Notes: generated from the letters alone by a model not told the origin. DNA of 64,000 nucleotides from JAIBAJ01 sp965284645 (GCA_965284645.1 OZ260106.1:2542001-2606000), one strand, 5' to 3'; positions 9,264 to 18,594 are shown, numbered from the stretch's first letter. Program-made: numbers and translations.

Positions 9264-9316
9264 AAAAAACACCTATTCCAAAGTGATTGCTTTGGAGTGG
9301 GTGTTTTGTGTTTTTA
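9264..9316 (+). terminator. Terminator behind the DUF4139 gene
   Basis: AAAACACC and TTCCAAAG pair with CTTTGGA and GGGTGTTTT, separated by a short internal bulge. A T-rich tail follows. Confidence 0.85.
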
Positions 9317-9401
9317 TCCAGTTTCTGCATTAAATTTCATTGGTCTTCAATAGTTTACCCAAGCGGTTGGATTAATTTTTTGCTTTTGAAAAGTAGTTTT
9401 T

Positions 9402-9554
9402 GGCGGGCCCCCAACCGCTAAAACCAGTCTAACACTGATTAACCATTAGCCAAGGCGGTTGGGTCAGGCTATCGCTAATACTCCTCAGCTTGTAGCCCCC
9501 GAAAATGCAAGGGGGCTACAAGCTTGCGGGGTATCACGCTCTATCCTTGCCCGA
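9402..9554 (+). repeat. Family A structured repeat, copy 2
   Basis: Begins GGCGGGCCC and ends CTTGCCCGA. Helix 1: CCCAACCGC (9410-9418) pairs with GCGGTTGGG (9455-9463). Helix 2 is a perfect 14-bp stem, 9487-9500 with 9511-9524 (AGCTTGTAGCCCCC side). Similarity to copy 8 continues about 30 bp past the end (TACTGAACCTTGG region). Confidence 0.82.
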
Positions 9555-9776
9555 CACCTCCGCATAGCATAGTACTGAACCTTGGCCTTTGTTTTTCATC
9601 CGGTTTTTATCAAGTGGAAAGGCAACGACAACAAACCATAATTAGTCTTTATGAATGGGAGTCAAACGGCTTGTTTAGTCAAATAAATTATTCGCAATTG
9701 AAAATATAGGAATGCAGATGCGCTTAATCTTTTAGACCATTTTTTCTTTGAGCCAAAATCCTTTTACCCGAATAAA

Positions 9777-9937
9777 CCCAAATTAATCAATAGGAGGATT
9801 TATTAATCCGAACTACTTGATTTAGTTGGGGTTACCCCTCCCGAAGAAATTTCGGGATAGCAGTTGTTATCAATTTGGCTATACAAATTGATTTACAACT
9901 GGTTAATCGTTTATGCATTTCTAATGCGTAATCTGGG
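9777..9937 (+). repeat. Family B MITE-like repeat, copy 2 (161 bp)
   Basis: CCCAAATTA to TAATCTGGG, flanked on both sides by ATAAA, a perfect 5-bp target-site duplication. Internal hairpins: GGATT/AATCC; TCCCGAA/TTCGGGA; AGTTGT..TCAATTTG with CAAATTGA..ACAACT; GCATT/AATGC. Confidence 0.88.
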
Positions 9938-9998
9938 ATAAAAAAAATTGCCCCAGGATTCCATTGTTTTCTAACGATTGTTATTCTACCTAGCAAAG

Positions 9999-10073
9999 CT
10001 GTCCTTTTGTCTAGTTAGGATAGGTTGGACTGCCCTTTTGTCCTACGCTATCAGTCTTTTCCGTCATTTTGTC
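9999..10073 (+). promoter_or_regulatory. Three phased putative operators upstream of clpB
   Basis: CTGTCCTTTTGTC (9999-10011), CTGCCCTTTTGTC (10030-10042) and CCGTCATTTTGTC (10061-10073) start exactly 31 bp apart, about three helical turns. Their consensus is CYGYCMTTTTGTC. The position 80-155 bp ahead of a heat-shock gene suggests a stress regulator binding on one face of the DNA; the regulator is unknown. Confidence 0.6.
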
Positions 10074-10114
10074 TTGCATTCATCCTTCGGAAAGATGTTT
10101 GCCAATTGCCCCTA

Positions 10115-10139
10115 CCGAATGAATCCCCAAATCATTCGG
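10115..10139 (+). promoter_or_regulatory. Hairpin in the clpB leader
   Basis: CCGAATGA (10115-10122) pairs perfectly with TCATTCGG (10132-10139). It lies 16 nt upstream of the clpB ATG and has no T tract, so it is not a terminator. It could be an operator palindrome or an RNA structure affecting translation. Confidence 0.45.
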
Positions 10140-10155
10140 TTCAATCCCTAACACC

Positions 10156-12765
10156 ATGAATTTAAACAACTTTACAATTAAATCGCAAGAGGCCATCAGC
10201 TCAGCTCAACAGCTTGCCCTTGCCAAAAGCAATCAGAGCATTGAAACGGGTCATATTCTCAAAGGTATATTTGAGGTAGACGAAGATGTAGTGCCCTATT
10301 TGCTGAAAAAAATCAATGTAAATGTACAATCTACCGAACAAATTCTTGATCGAATTCTTGAATCGTATCCAAAGGTAAGCGGTGGGAATACTTATTTATC
10401 AAACAATGCGGCCCAAGCCTTAGCTAAAGCCCAACAATTTATTTCTGAATCGGGCGATGAGTTTGTCAGTATTGAGCACCTTATGTTGGGATTACTCTCG
10501 GTAAAAGACCAAATTTCACAAATGTTGAAAGATTCGGGTGTTACCGAAAATGCGCTAAAGGCGGCCATCAAAGAACTTCGTAAAGGGTCGAAAGTAACGT
10601 CCCAAAGTGCCGAAGAAACCTATAACTCCCTGGCCAAATTTGCCCAACACCTCAATAAATTGGCGCAAACAGGGAAACTTGATCCGGTTATCGGTCGGGA
10701 TGAAGAAATCCGCAGGGTTTTACAAATCCTTTCCCGTAGAACCAAAAACAATCCTATTCTAATCGGAGAACCTGGTGTTGGTAAAACAGCCATTGCTGAA
10801 GGTTTGGCCCATAGAATTGTAAACGGGGATGTGCCCGAAAATCTAAAAACCAAACAAATTTATTCCCTTGATATGGGAGCCTTGGTTGCAGGTGCCAAAT
10901 ACAAAGGTGAGTTTGAAGAACGTCTTAAAAGTGTCATTAAAGAGGTTATAGGAAGCAATGGTGAAATTATCCTTTTTATCGATGAGATTCATACCTTGGT
11001 AGGTGCAGGTGGAGGTGGTGAAAGCGCCATGGATGCCGCCAATATTCTTAAACCGGCTTTGGCAAGAGGGGAACTCAGAGCAATTGGTGCAACAACGCTA
11101 AACGAGTACCAAAAATATTTCGAGAAAGACAAAGCCCTGGAACGCCGTTTCCAAAAGGTAATGATTGATGAGCCTGATACCCAAGATGCCATTTCTATCC
11201 TCCGTGGCTTAAAGGAAAAGTACGAGGTACACCACAAGGTTCGGATCAAGGATGAAGCCATCATTGCCGCAGTGGAGCTTTCGCAGCGGTATATCAACGA
11301 CCGTTTCTTGCCCGATAAAGCCATCGACTTAATGGATGAGGCTGCAGCTCGCTTGCGTATGGAAATTAACTCTGCACCCGAGGAATTGGACGAATTAGAA
11401 AGAAGAATACGTCAGCTAGAAATTGAGCGCGAAGCCATTAAAAGGGAAAATGATGAAAAGAAACTTAGCAGCTTGGCTGAAGAAATTGCGAACCTAAGCG
11501 AAGACCGCAACCGACTCAAAGCAAAATGGCAAGGCGAAAAGGATATTGTTGAACAAATCCAGAAAGCCAAAACCGATATTGAAACATTTAAGTTCGAAGC
11601 CGATCAGGCAGAGCGCCAAGGTGATTATGGAAAGGTAGCCGAGATTCGTTACGGAAAAATAAAAGAAGCTGAAAATGCAGTAAACACCTTAATGGCACAA
11701 CTGGCCGAAACCCAGGGCGGAAAACCAATGATTAAGGAGGAAGTGGATTCGGAAGATATTGCAGGGGTTGTTAGCCGTTGGACTGGAATTCCTATCAATA
11801 AAATGTTGCAAAGTGAGCGGGAGAAGCTGTTGCATATCGAAGAAGAAATGCACAAACGGGTGGTTGGCCAAAACGAAGCCATTGAAGCAATTGCAGATGC
11901 GGTACGCCGCAGTCGAGCCGGGTTGCAGGATACCAAACGACCCATCGGATCCTTTATATTCTTGGGTACTACCGGTGTAGGAAAAACAGAGGTTGCGAAA
12001 GCCTTGGCGGATTACCTGTTCAACAATGAAAATGCGATGACACGCATAGATATGAGCGAGTATCAAGAGCGCCACAGCGTAAGTCGATTGGTGGGAGCGC
12101 CTCCCGGTTACGTTGGATATGATGAAGGTGGACAATTGACTGAAGCCGTTCGTCGCAAACCATATAGCTTGGTTTTGTTGGATGAAATCGAAAAAGCCCA
12201 TCCCGATGTATTCAATATACTCTTGCAAGTGCTCGATGATGGCCGCCTTACGGACAATAAAGGTAGAGTGGTGAATTTTAAAAATACCATAATCGTGATG
12301 ACCAGTAATTTGGGTTCGCATCTTATCCAAGACAATTTCGAAGGATTGGAAGAGTGGAATAGGGAAGATGCTATTGGGAAAACCAGAGTTGAAATATTCG
12401 AATTGCTGAAAAAGACTATCCGTCCGGAGTTTCTGAACCGAATCGACGATATTATCATGTTCCTGCCTTTGACTCGCGAAGATGTTCACCAAATTGTAGT
12501 GTTGCAACTCGAGCAATTGAAAGAGCGACTAAAAAGTGCGGAGGTTCAATTGACTTATACTTCCGAAGCCGTGGATTGGATTGCTCAATTGGGGTACGAC
12601 CCACAGTTTGGCGCCCGTCCGGTGAAACGAGTGATTCAAAAGCAAGTATTAAACGAACTTTCCAAATACCTTTTGGCTGGTAAAGTAAACAAGGACCAAG
12701 AAATAGTGTTGGATATGTTTGAGCAGAAATTAGTGTTTAGGCATCAAGTTGTTGCGGGTGCATAG
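10156..12765 (+). CDS. clpB: ATP-dependent disaggregase ClpB
   Basis: Hsp100 chaperone of 869 residues that works with DnaK to resolubilise aggregates. The order is: N-terminal Clp-N double repeat (1-150); AAA-1 with Walker A GEPGVGKTA (about 204-212) and FIDEIHTLVGAG; the coiled-coil M domain (about 410-525, LEERIRQLEIE-like heptads) that distinguishes ClpB from ClpA/ClpC; AAA-2 with GTTGVGKTE and LVLLDEIEKAHPDVFN; and a ClpB_D2-small C-terminus. The length matches the family. The upstream region has three phased motifs and a leader hairpin, consistent with heat-shock control, though that control is inferred. Confidence 0.97.
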   Translation: MNLNNFTIKSQEAISSAQQLALAKSNQSIETGHILKGIFEVDEDVVPYLLKKINVNVQSTEQILDRILESYPKVSGGNTYLSNNAAQALAKAQQFISESGDEFVSIEHLMLGLLSVKDQISQMLKDSGVTENALKAAIKELRKGSKVTSQSAEETYNSLAKFAQHLNKLAQTGKLDPVIGRDEEIRRVLQILSRRTKNNPILIGEPGVGKTAIAEGLAHRIVNGDVPENLKTKQIYSLDMGALVAGAKYKGEFEERLKSVIKEVIGSNGEIILFIDEIHTLVGAGGGGESAMDAANILKPALARGELRAIGATTLNEYQKYFEKDKALERRFQKVMIDEPDTQDAISILRGLKEKYEVHHKVRIKDEAIIAAVELSQRYINDRFLPDKAIDLMDEAAARLRMEINSAPEELDELERRIRQLEIEREAIKRENDEKKLSSLAEEIANLSEDRNRLKAKWQGEKDIVEQIQKAKTDIETFKFEADQAERQGDYGKVAEIRYGKIKEAENAVNTLMAQLAETQGGKPMIKEEVDSEDIAGVVSRWTGIPINKMLQSEREKLLHIEEEMHKRVVGQNEAIEAIADAVRRSRAGLQDTKRPIGSFIFLGTTGVGKTEVAKALADYLFNNENAMTRIDMSEYQERHSVSRLVGAPPGYVGYDEGGQLTEAVRRKPYSLVLLDEIEKAHPDVFNILLQVLDDGRLTDNKGRVVNFKNTIIVMTSNLGSHLIQDNFEGLEEWNREDAIGKTRVEIFELLKKTIRPEFLNRIDDIIMFLPLTREDVHQIVVLQLEQLKERLKSAEVQLTYTSEAVDWIAQLGYDPQFGARPVKRVIQKQVLNELSKYLLAGKVNKDQEIVLDMFEQKLVFRHQVVAGA

Positions 12766-12897
12766 GTTTTAAGTTTGATAAAATTTTGAAATTCAATTGC
12801 TTGTTTAGGTTTATTAAAGAATCAAATTGAGGGAAACTAAATCTTTAATTTAAGCTAATTTAAAGCTCAAATTTTAGAACTTGTACACTGCTCTTTT

Positions 12898-13038
12898 CCG
12901 GGCAGGGATAGCAGCGAAAAGCCCACAGGCCAAGCGAAGTGAAACGGAGAATGGCCGAGGACTTGTAGCGAATAGCCCGACCATTCGCCTTGCCAATGTT
13001 TATATAATGAGCTGTTGGTTTTGCGAATGGGGCCCGCC
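12898..13038 (-). repeat. Family A structured repeat, copy 3
   Basis: Minus-strand orientation, starting GGCGGGCCCC at 13038. Helix 1 is CCATTCGC with GCGAATGG; helix 2 is GGCCA with TGGCC after GTCCTCG. It ends CCCTGCCCGG. It lies 32 nt behind the stop of the cytochrome gene, in sense with it. Confidence 0.8.
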
Positions 13039-13069
13039 AAATAAAAAAGGAAATAAAGCCTAAATTACA

Positions 13070-13462
13070 CTAATGTCCTCCGTTTAAATTGAAGGTTGGA
13101 GCATTTGGATCCTTTTTTCGGAAGGTTAAAAAAGTGATGATTTTGTTTAAATCCTCGGGTTTGAGTTGCTTTGGAGAGATGGTGTTTTTATGCTCAGGGG
13201 TAGAACTGAAGAGGCTTTTGGAGTAATTCCCCAGCATGGTAGCGGTGAAATTGGGAATTAATTTTTTGCGCTTGATTTTTTTGACGTGGCAACTGGCGCA
13301 ATGGATTTTGAACAAGGCTTCCCCTTGCCTTAGGCTGTTCAAAAGTTCCTTTTCGTCTTCAGGACTGAGTTTTACTGGAATCGAATATTGTTCCATGGGC
13401 GATTTGCACCGAATGGCGAATCCCAACGAGGCAATGAGCAACCAAATTCCTATTTTCTGCAT
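13070..13462 (-). CDS. Small monoheme c-type cytochrome, probable lipoprotein
   Basis: 130 residues with an N-terminal hydrophobic segment ending in GFAIRC, a plausible lipobox, so likely anchored in a periplasm-facing membrane leaflet. One heme site, CASCH, lies in KIHCASCHVKK; a possible Met ligand is in TATMLGNY. Its ATG overlaps the stop of the upstream peroxidase gene (TAATG), implying translational coupling. It may pass electrons to or from the peroxidase-like partner. The specific role is inferred from the pairing alone. Confidence 0.8.
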   Translation of the reverse strand: MQKIGIWLLIASLGFAIRCKSPMEQYSIPVKLSPEDEKELLNSLRQGEALFKIHCASCHVKKIKRKKLIPNFTATMLGNYSKSLFSSTPEHKNTISPKQLKPEDLNKIITFLTFRKKDPNAPTFNLNGGH

Positions 13463-15381
13463 TAGTATATTCCTCCTGGTTTTCTGGTTTTCAATGTTTT
13501 ATCTTTTGAAGGTGGCAATAATTTTGGGGGCGTTTCAACTGGAATTTCTTCCGACAAAGATCGCATAAAGGCCAATAATTTTTGCTTTTCAAGCTTGGTT
13601 AAATGCAAGGAATCGGAGGCTAGAGTTTGATTTTCAATTTTTAATCCTTTGCCTTGTCCGCCGCCTGCATCATAAAAATCCAAAACCTGGTTTAAGTTTT
13701 TAAAACTTCCGTTATGGAAATAGGGGCCGGTTTTGGTCACATTGCGCAAACTGGGAGTACGAAAAGCACGGTGCATTTCTTTTACTGGATGAACTTCGAA
13801 CCTGCCTAAATCTTCGCTAAGGGCCTTGTAATTAGTATCCGAAGGAACACCCAAAACTTCGAATTCGGAACTGATATAAGGCGGTTTGGTGCCATTGAAT
13901 TGAGGAACAAAATGGCAAGTTCCACATTGGGCTTTTCCCATAAACAAGTTAAATCCTTCTACAACAGTTGGTTCCAATTTATAATCAGATTGGGAAAAGG
14001 CTCGGTCGAACGTAGAGGAATGAAAGCTAAATTGTCCGTAGTAAATGGTTAGGGCAGAGGCAATATGTTCAAAGGTAACCGTGGTTTCGGTGGGTGTAAA
14101 CTTTAACCACGATTGAAAGGCCTTTTTATAGTCGGGCACCTGCATAACTTTTTGCACCAGTTCTTCGCTTTGGCTCCCCATTTCCTTGGCATTGGTAGTA
14201 ACATCCTTAGCTTGATTTTGCAGGGAAATATGTTTTCCATCCAGCATCAAAAGCTGATAATGCACCACATTGAGCAAACTGGGGGTATTGCGCGACAAGA
14301 AATCGGATTGGTTGAATTGCAGGGCGGTTGGATTTAAACTATCGGCAAATCCTTGGTCGGGCTTATGGCAAGAGGCACAGCTACGTTGGTTGTTGCCAGA
14401 GAGGATTGGATCGAAAAACAGTTGCTTGCCAATTTGGGTGATAGAATTCAGAACAGCGCTATCCTTCACGTAAAAATAAATTCCTTTGGTATCTTGGCCT
14501 TGGTAGAGGTTTTTATCGAATATAGAGTTTGCTTCGTTGTTAAGGGTGTAATCTTGTCGGCTAAAGGTCTCGAAATGGTACGTCCGAATCAGGCCTTGGT
14601 TGAGGCGAAAAAGGGGGTTAACAAAATCTCGGATAAAAAGGAAATGATTGAAGGCAAACATGGACGAATCCGGTTGTTTTTGCAGAAAGGCCAAAGCTTG
14701 GTCGTATAGGTTCAGGTAGTCTTTGGTTAGGGCCGAATTAGGGTAAGTTTGGTTGTATACTTTGTAGATGTTTTGGACACCTTGCAGCATGTTGCGTAGT
14801 TCGTGTATTAGCATGCTTGTATCGGGGCATTCGAAGCCAGTGGTATAAATGGAGGCCAGATTTAGCAAGAAGAGTCGGTTGCAGAAATAGAAAACGCTGG
14901 GATCATTTACTTGGGTTTGAATAGAGTCGGACTCATAAACGGTTAAAGCTTGTTGGGCAGCGTTTATCAAGGCATAAAGTGAATCTTGTTGGGGCTTTTC
15001 TTCCTGCAAATATTCGGCAGCCAAATACCAGCCTGAACCTGGTCTTTTGTAGGGTTTTTCAAATTTTTCGAACACTTCCGTTTCCCATTCCACCGGCAAA
15101 ACTCCATTGATTTGTTTGTAGGCATTGGGTTCGAGGTAGCGCAACCAAAAATCGAGGTATTTGAATTTAATTCGTAATGAATAAAGGTTTTTACGAAGGT
15201 TTTCTATTTCCAGCGGACTGTTACATCCAAGTTTAATTTGGTTTAAAAGCTGATTCTGTTCACTCTTCAACTGCCTAATTCCTGATTGGTATTGGTGAAA
15301 ATAGGCCGTAGAATCGGAGGTTGAAAAAGAAACCATAAAGGCGAATCCGAGTAGTAAGAAACAAAGGATAATTCGGTTCAT
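13462..15381 (-). CDS. MauG/cytochrome c peroxidase-like diheme protein with long N-terminal helical domain
   Basis: 639 residues with a signal peptide (MNRIILCFLLLGFAFMVSFS). The first 290 or so residues are helix-rich and resemble the imelysin-like module found ahead of such peroxidases in Bacteroidota (FKYLDFWLRYLEPNAYKQIN, GVLPVEWETEVFE). The CCP/MauG region then has heme sites CASCH (SCASCHKPDQGFAD) and CGTCH (QCGTCHFVP), plus FRTPSLRNVTKTGPYFHNG, the conserved C-terminal loop. It could reduce peroxide or oxidise a partner. I start at MNRIILC; an ATG five codons upstream is less typical. It is translationally coupled to the cytochrome gene downstream. Confidence 0.85.
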   Translation of the reverse strand: MNRIILCFLLLGFAFMVSFSTSDSTAYFHQYQSGIRQLKSEQNQLLNQIKLGCNSPLEIENLRKNLYSLRIKFKYLDFWLRYLEPNAYKQINGVLPVEWETEVFEKFEKPYKRPGSGWYLAAEYLQEEKPQQDSLYALINAAQQALTVYESDSIQTQVNDPSVFYFCNRLFLLNLASIYTTGFECPDTSMLIHELRNMLQGVQNIYKVYNQTYPNSALTKDYLNLYDQALAFLQKQPDSSMFAFNHFLFIRDFVNPLFRLNQGLIRTYHFETFSRQDYTLNNEANSIFDKNLYQGQDTKGIYFYVKDSAVLNSITQIGKQLFFDPILSGNNQRSCASCHKPDQGFADSLNPTALQFNQSDFLSRNTPSLLNVVHYQLLMLDGKHISLQNQAKDVTTNAKEMGSQSEELVQKVMQVPDYKKAFQSWLKFTPTETTVTFEHIASALTIYYGQFSFHSSTFDRAFSQSDYKLEPTVVEGFNLFMGKAQCGTCHFVPQFNGTKPPYISSEFEVLGVPSDTNYKALSEDLGRFEVHPVKEMHRAFRTPSLRNVTKTGPYFHNGSFKNLNQVLDFYDAGGGQGKGLKIENQTLASDSLHLTKLEKQKLLAFMRSLSEEIPVETPPKLLPPSKDKTLKTRKPGGIY

Positions 15382-15532
15382 GGTTGGTTTGGACAATTAG
15401 GCCCAAAAGGGTCAACAAAGCTAAGGCTTAGGAACGAATTTAGATGAAGTAAAAGGGAAATTAAAATAAATTTTAGATTGGCTTACCCTGGGGTTAACCG
15501 GAGCAGGATTGGGGTCTTTCAAGGTTGGATTT

Positions 15533-15676
15533 GGCGGGCTCCCTACCGCCACAAACGGTGGTGCTTGAATAAACATTTGGTGCAAGGCGGTAGGGCCACG
15601 CTTTCCGCAGTAGTCCTCGATTTGCTTCGTTAGCACTGCGCAAATCTGTGGGCTACTTGCTGCAATCGTTGCCCGG
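15533..15676 (+). repeat. Family A structured repeat, copy 4
   Basis: Begins GGCGGGCTCC. Helix 1: CCCTACCGCC (15541-15550) pairs perfectly with GGCGGTAGGG (15586-15595). Helix 2: GATTTGC (15619-15625) with GCAAATC (15640-15646). It ends GTTGCCCGG. It lies upstream of both flanking genes, unlike most copies. Confidence 0.8.
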
Positions 15677-15890
15677 ACATCCCGTATTAGTTTTTGGTGT
15701 CAAACTTGGGATAGAAGGTTCGAATGGGGTTTAGTGTGTTTTTCTTTTTTTTTGGGAAGGAGATTGTGAATTTGATTTTTTTCTTCAATAGAAGCCAAGC
15801 CAACCAGTATCTATATCTATTCCTTTTCTATTTTTGGGCTTAGGTGCTCAGATGGACGCAAATCTCATCCATTTTTTGCAGTCTTTCCCT

Positions 15891-15898
15891 TACCTTTG
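15891..15898 (+). promoter_or_regulatory. Promoter -7 element (TACCTTTG) deciding the sulfotransferase start
   Basis: Exact TAnnTTTG match ending 4 nt before the ATG at 15903. It lies downstream of the in-frame alternatives at 15834 and 15852, so those could not be used on this transcript. Confidence 0.6.
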
Positions 15899-15902
15899 CC
15901 CT

Positions 15903-16985
15903 ATGGCAATTTCGCATGCAGCCTTAGGTTCTGGACTTCGTAATTGGGTAGAAATGCTTGCTGAAAATGCAGGTGATATTCAACTCTCAAAAACGCCTTC
16001 TTTATTGGCTATAAGTGCAGCCATTGCAGGCGGTGTTCCAATCCGACTTTGGGAACGATGGTCAAACCAACAAGCTATAGCCCAAACAAAGATTGAACAG
16101 CCGCTTTTTATTCTGGGTTATTACAGAAGTGGAACCACATTTTTGCATTACTTGCTTGGTACAGATCCTCGTTTCGCTTTCCCGGATACTTTCCAAGTAA
16201 TGTTGCCCAACATGTTTTTGACTGGTGGAAATGGTTTTAAATCCATTATTCAAAATGCGCTTCCCGAAACCCGTCCAATGGACAACCTGAAAATGGGCGC
16301 CTCCCTACCTAAAGAGGAAGAATTTGCCTTGCTTAATATGAATGGGGCTTCCTTAGCAAAGGGATATGTGTTTCCCAAAAAGTTGATTGAATACCACAAT
16401 CGTTATGTGCTTTTTGAAATGGGTAAGCGATATGAAACGGAATGGAAATTAGGCCTAGATTATTTTCTGCGGAAGGTAGCCTATGCCAAACCTGGTCAGA
16501 ATTTGGTAGTAAAAACTCCAGCAAATACTGGAAGGATTAAACAATTACTGGCCTTGTACCCCGATGCCAAGTTTGTTCACATTCGCAGAAATCCAAGTTA
16601 TGTGTACTATTCCAATTTGAAAATGTTGAGTAAAATCGTAGCTATGTTAGCCTTGACCGATTACACGGAAGACGATTTGAAAAAATTTCTTCTCCATTCC
16701 TACAAAACGGTTTACCAAAAATATCATACTCAGAAGCAATTAATTCCTGCTGGAAATTTAGTCGAAGTGGATTATGAGAACTTTGTTAAACAACCGCTGG
16801 TAGGTTTGGAGAAAATTTATGCCCATTTGAATCTGCCTGATTTTGGAAAGGTAAAACCATTGGTTGAAAAGGAACTTGAAAGCTATAAAAATTATGAGAC
16901 CAACACCTTTCAAATCTCTGGCTCAGTTCAGGATATGTTAAGAGAGGTGTGGACTGATTCCTACGAAAGGTGGGGATATGAGTAG
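15903..16985 (+). CDS. Sulfotransferase family protein
   Basis: PAPS-dependent sulfotransferase fold, 360 residues. The 5'-phosphosulfate loop is FILGYYRSGTTFLHYLL (about 69-85), and the 3'-phosphate-binding segment is KFVHIRRNPSYVYYSNLKM (about 221-239) with Arg and Ser in the expected places. The acceptor is unknown; this Sulfotransfer_3-type family sulfates carbohydrates or lipids. The start at 15903 (MAISHAALGSG) is chosen because a promoter -7 motif lies directly before it; longer frames begin at TTG 15834 or ATG 15852. The next gene starts 38 nt downstream. Confidence 0.82.
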   Translation: MAISHAALGSGLRNWVEMLAENAGDIQLSKTPSLLAISAAIAGGVPIRLWERWSNQQAIAQTKIEQPLFILGYYRSGTTFLHYLLGTDPRFAFPDTFQVMLPNMFLTGGNGFKSIIQNALPETRPMDNLKMGASLPKEEEFALLNMNGASLAKGYVFPKKLIEYHNRYVLFEMGKRYETEWKLGLDYFLRKVAYAKPGQNLVVKTPANTGRIKQLLALYPDAKFVHIRRNPSYVYYSNLKMLSKIVAMLALTDYTEDDLKKFLLHSYKTVYQKYHTQKQLIPAGNLVEVDYENFVKQPLVGLEKIYAHLNLPDFGKVKPLVEKELESYKNYETNTFQISGSVQDMLREVWTDSYERWGYE

Positions 16986-17023
16986 GGTAGGTAGCAATTG
17001 CGTACTTTAGCGGGACTTTTCAC

Positions 17024-18250
17024 ATGAACAAACTAAAAATCATTAACGATCCGGTATATGGCTTTATTACCTTGCCCAATACCTTGGTTTTTGACCTGAT
17101 CGAGCATCCTTGGTTTCAACGTCTTCGCTACATACGTCAATTGGGTATGACCCATTTGGTCTATCCGGGTGCCCTTCATACTCGGTTTCACCATGCTTTA
17201 GGAGCGATGCATTTGATGGCCAATACATTGGAAGAGCTCAAAGCCAAAGGGAATCCAATTACAGATGCTGAATGTCAGGGTGCGATTGCCGCAATCCTAT
17301 TGCACGATATTGGTCATGGACCATTTTCACATGCTTTGGAACATTCCTTGGCCGAAAATATTCATCACGAGGATTTAAGTCTGATGTTGATGGAGAAAAT
17401 GAACAAACAAATGGATGGACGTTTGTCATTGGCTATTGACATTTTCACCAACCGTTATCCAAAGAAATTCCTACACCAATTGGTTAGTAGCCAACTCGAT
17501 ATGGATCGATTGGATTATTTGATGCGGGATAGTTTTTTTACGGGTGTTTCGGAAGGGGTAATCAGTAGCGATAGGATTATAAAAATGCTTCAGGTGAAAA
17601 ATGATCAATTGGTGGTGGAAGAAAAGGGTATTTACTCAGTTGAGAAATTTATAATTGCCCGTCGCTTAATGTATTGGCAAGTTTACCTCCACAAAACAGT
17701 TTTGAGTGCTGAAAATATCTTGATCAATATCTTGTTGAGAGCTAAGGAATTATCAAGTTTGGGCATGGAGCTATTTGCATCCCCTGCATTGTCTTTTTTT
17801 CTTAAAAATTCGCCGGATAAATCGGATTTTTTAGAAGAAGGAGCGGCATTAGAAATGTTTACTCAATTGGACGATAGTGATATATTTTCAGCCATTAAAA
17901 CATGGCAATTTTGTTCTGATAGAGCCTTGTCAATGTTGTGTAAACACTTGGTGCAACGTAATTTGTTTAGAGTGGAAATTAGCAATGAACCCTACAGCTT
18001 AGAACATTTAGAAAGTTTAAGGGACAAGTTTTGTGCTCAAACAAAAATGGATAAAAGTGTGGCGGATTTATTTGTATTTTCAAGAAGTATTGCAAACAAT
18101 GCCTACAATCCGAAGCACGATAAAATTTATATCCTTCAGCGTGACGGCGAGGTTAAGGATGTGGCAGAAGCAGCTGATCAATTGAATATTTCAGCTTTGT
18201 CGGAGCCCGTTGTGAAGTATTTTATTTGTTACCCCAAGGATTTAATTTAG
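17024..18250 (+). CDS. HD-domain phosphohydrolase (dGTPase-like)
   Basis: 408-residue soluble protein. It has the His/His-Asp metal-binding pattern: TRFHHALGAMHLM, then AILLHDIGHGPFSHALEHS and SSQLDMDRLDYLMRDS, as in deoxynucleotide triphosphohydrolase-like HD proteins. It begins MNKLKIINDPVYGFITLP, the usual start of this Bacteroidota family. Substrates are probably nucleotides, but this is known only for distant relatives. TACTTTAG, one base off the promoter consensus, lies 13 nt before the ATG. Confidence 0.85.
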   Translation: MNKLKIINDPVYGFITLPNTLVFDLIEHPWFQRLRYIRQLGMTHLVYPGALHTRFHHALGAMHLMANTLEELKAKGNPITDAECQGAIAAILLHDIGHGPFSHALEHSLAENIHHEDLSLMLMEKMNKQMDGRLSLAIDIFTNRYPKKFLHQLVSSQLDMDRLDYLMRDSFFTGVSEGVISSDRIIKMLQVKNDQLVVEEKGIYSVEKFIIARRLMYWQVYLHKTVLSAENILINILLRAKELSSLGMELFASPALSFFLKNSPDKSDFLEEGAALEMFTQLDDSDIFSAIKTWQFCSDRALSMLCKHLVQRNLFRVEISNEPYSLEHLESLRDKFCAQTKMDKSVADLFVFSRSIANNAYNPKHDKIYILQRDGEVKDVAEAADQLNISALSEPVVKYFICYPKDLI

Positions 18251-18342
18251 GTTGACTTTCCGAGCCGTTGATAACTTTTTGAGAATCCATCGCAGGATTT
18301 TTAAATCTTGCAATAATTATGTGCTATATAAATTTTATTATA

Positions 18343-18594
18343 ATGGTTTCTGAGCTTAATTTATACGAAGCCCTTTCCAAAGATTTAGGAAAAGAAAAGG
18401 CAAAAAGTGTTGTTGATTATATTGACCAAAAAATTGAAAAGCGAATGGAAGAAAGAACTAATAATCTTGCAACCAAGGAGGATTTGGCTAAGCTTGAAAC
18501 CAAGCTAACTCAATCTGTTTATGCGGCAGGTCTAGAGCAGTATGTGGCTTTATTGGCTTCTTTAGTGGCTGTCCTAAAGTGGATGGTTAAATAA
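18343..18594 (+). CDS. Small coiled-coil protein with C-terminal membrane segment (DUF1640-like)
   Basis: 83 residues from MVSELNLYEALSKDLG. The middle is a charged coiled coil containing ATKEDLAKLETKL, a pattern common in DUF1640/CCDC90-type proteins. The C-terminal 25 or so residues are hydrophobic (YVALLASLVAVLKWMV) and probably form one membrane helix. I prefer the ATG at 18343 over one eight codons upstream because it fits the family start. Function is unknown. Confidence 0.7.
   Translation: MVSELNLYEALSKDLGKEKAKSVVDYIDQKIEKRMEERTNNLATKEDLAKLETKLTQSVYAAGLEQYVALLASLVAVLKWMVK

Noticed and set aside
9524..9709. 61-codon plus-strand frame
   Set aside because: Starts inside family A copy 2 and has no independent support.
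11689..12516. 275-codon minus-strand frame
   Set aside because: Antisense shadow of clpB, which is certain.
12881..13063. 60-codon plus-strand frame behind clpB
   Set aside because: Antisense to family A copy 3.
15421..15636. 71-codon minus-strand frame
   Set aside because: It lies across family A copy 4 and has no family or promoter; it reflects the GC-rich repeat.
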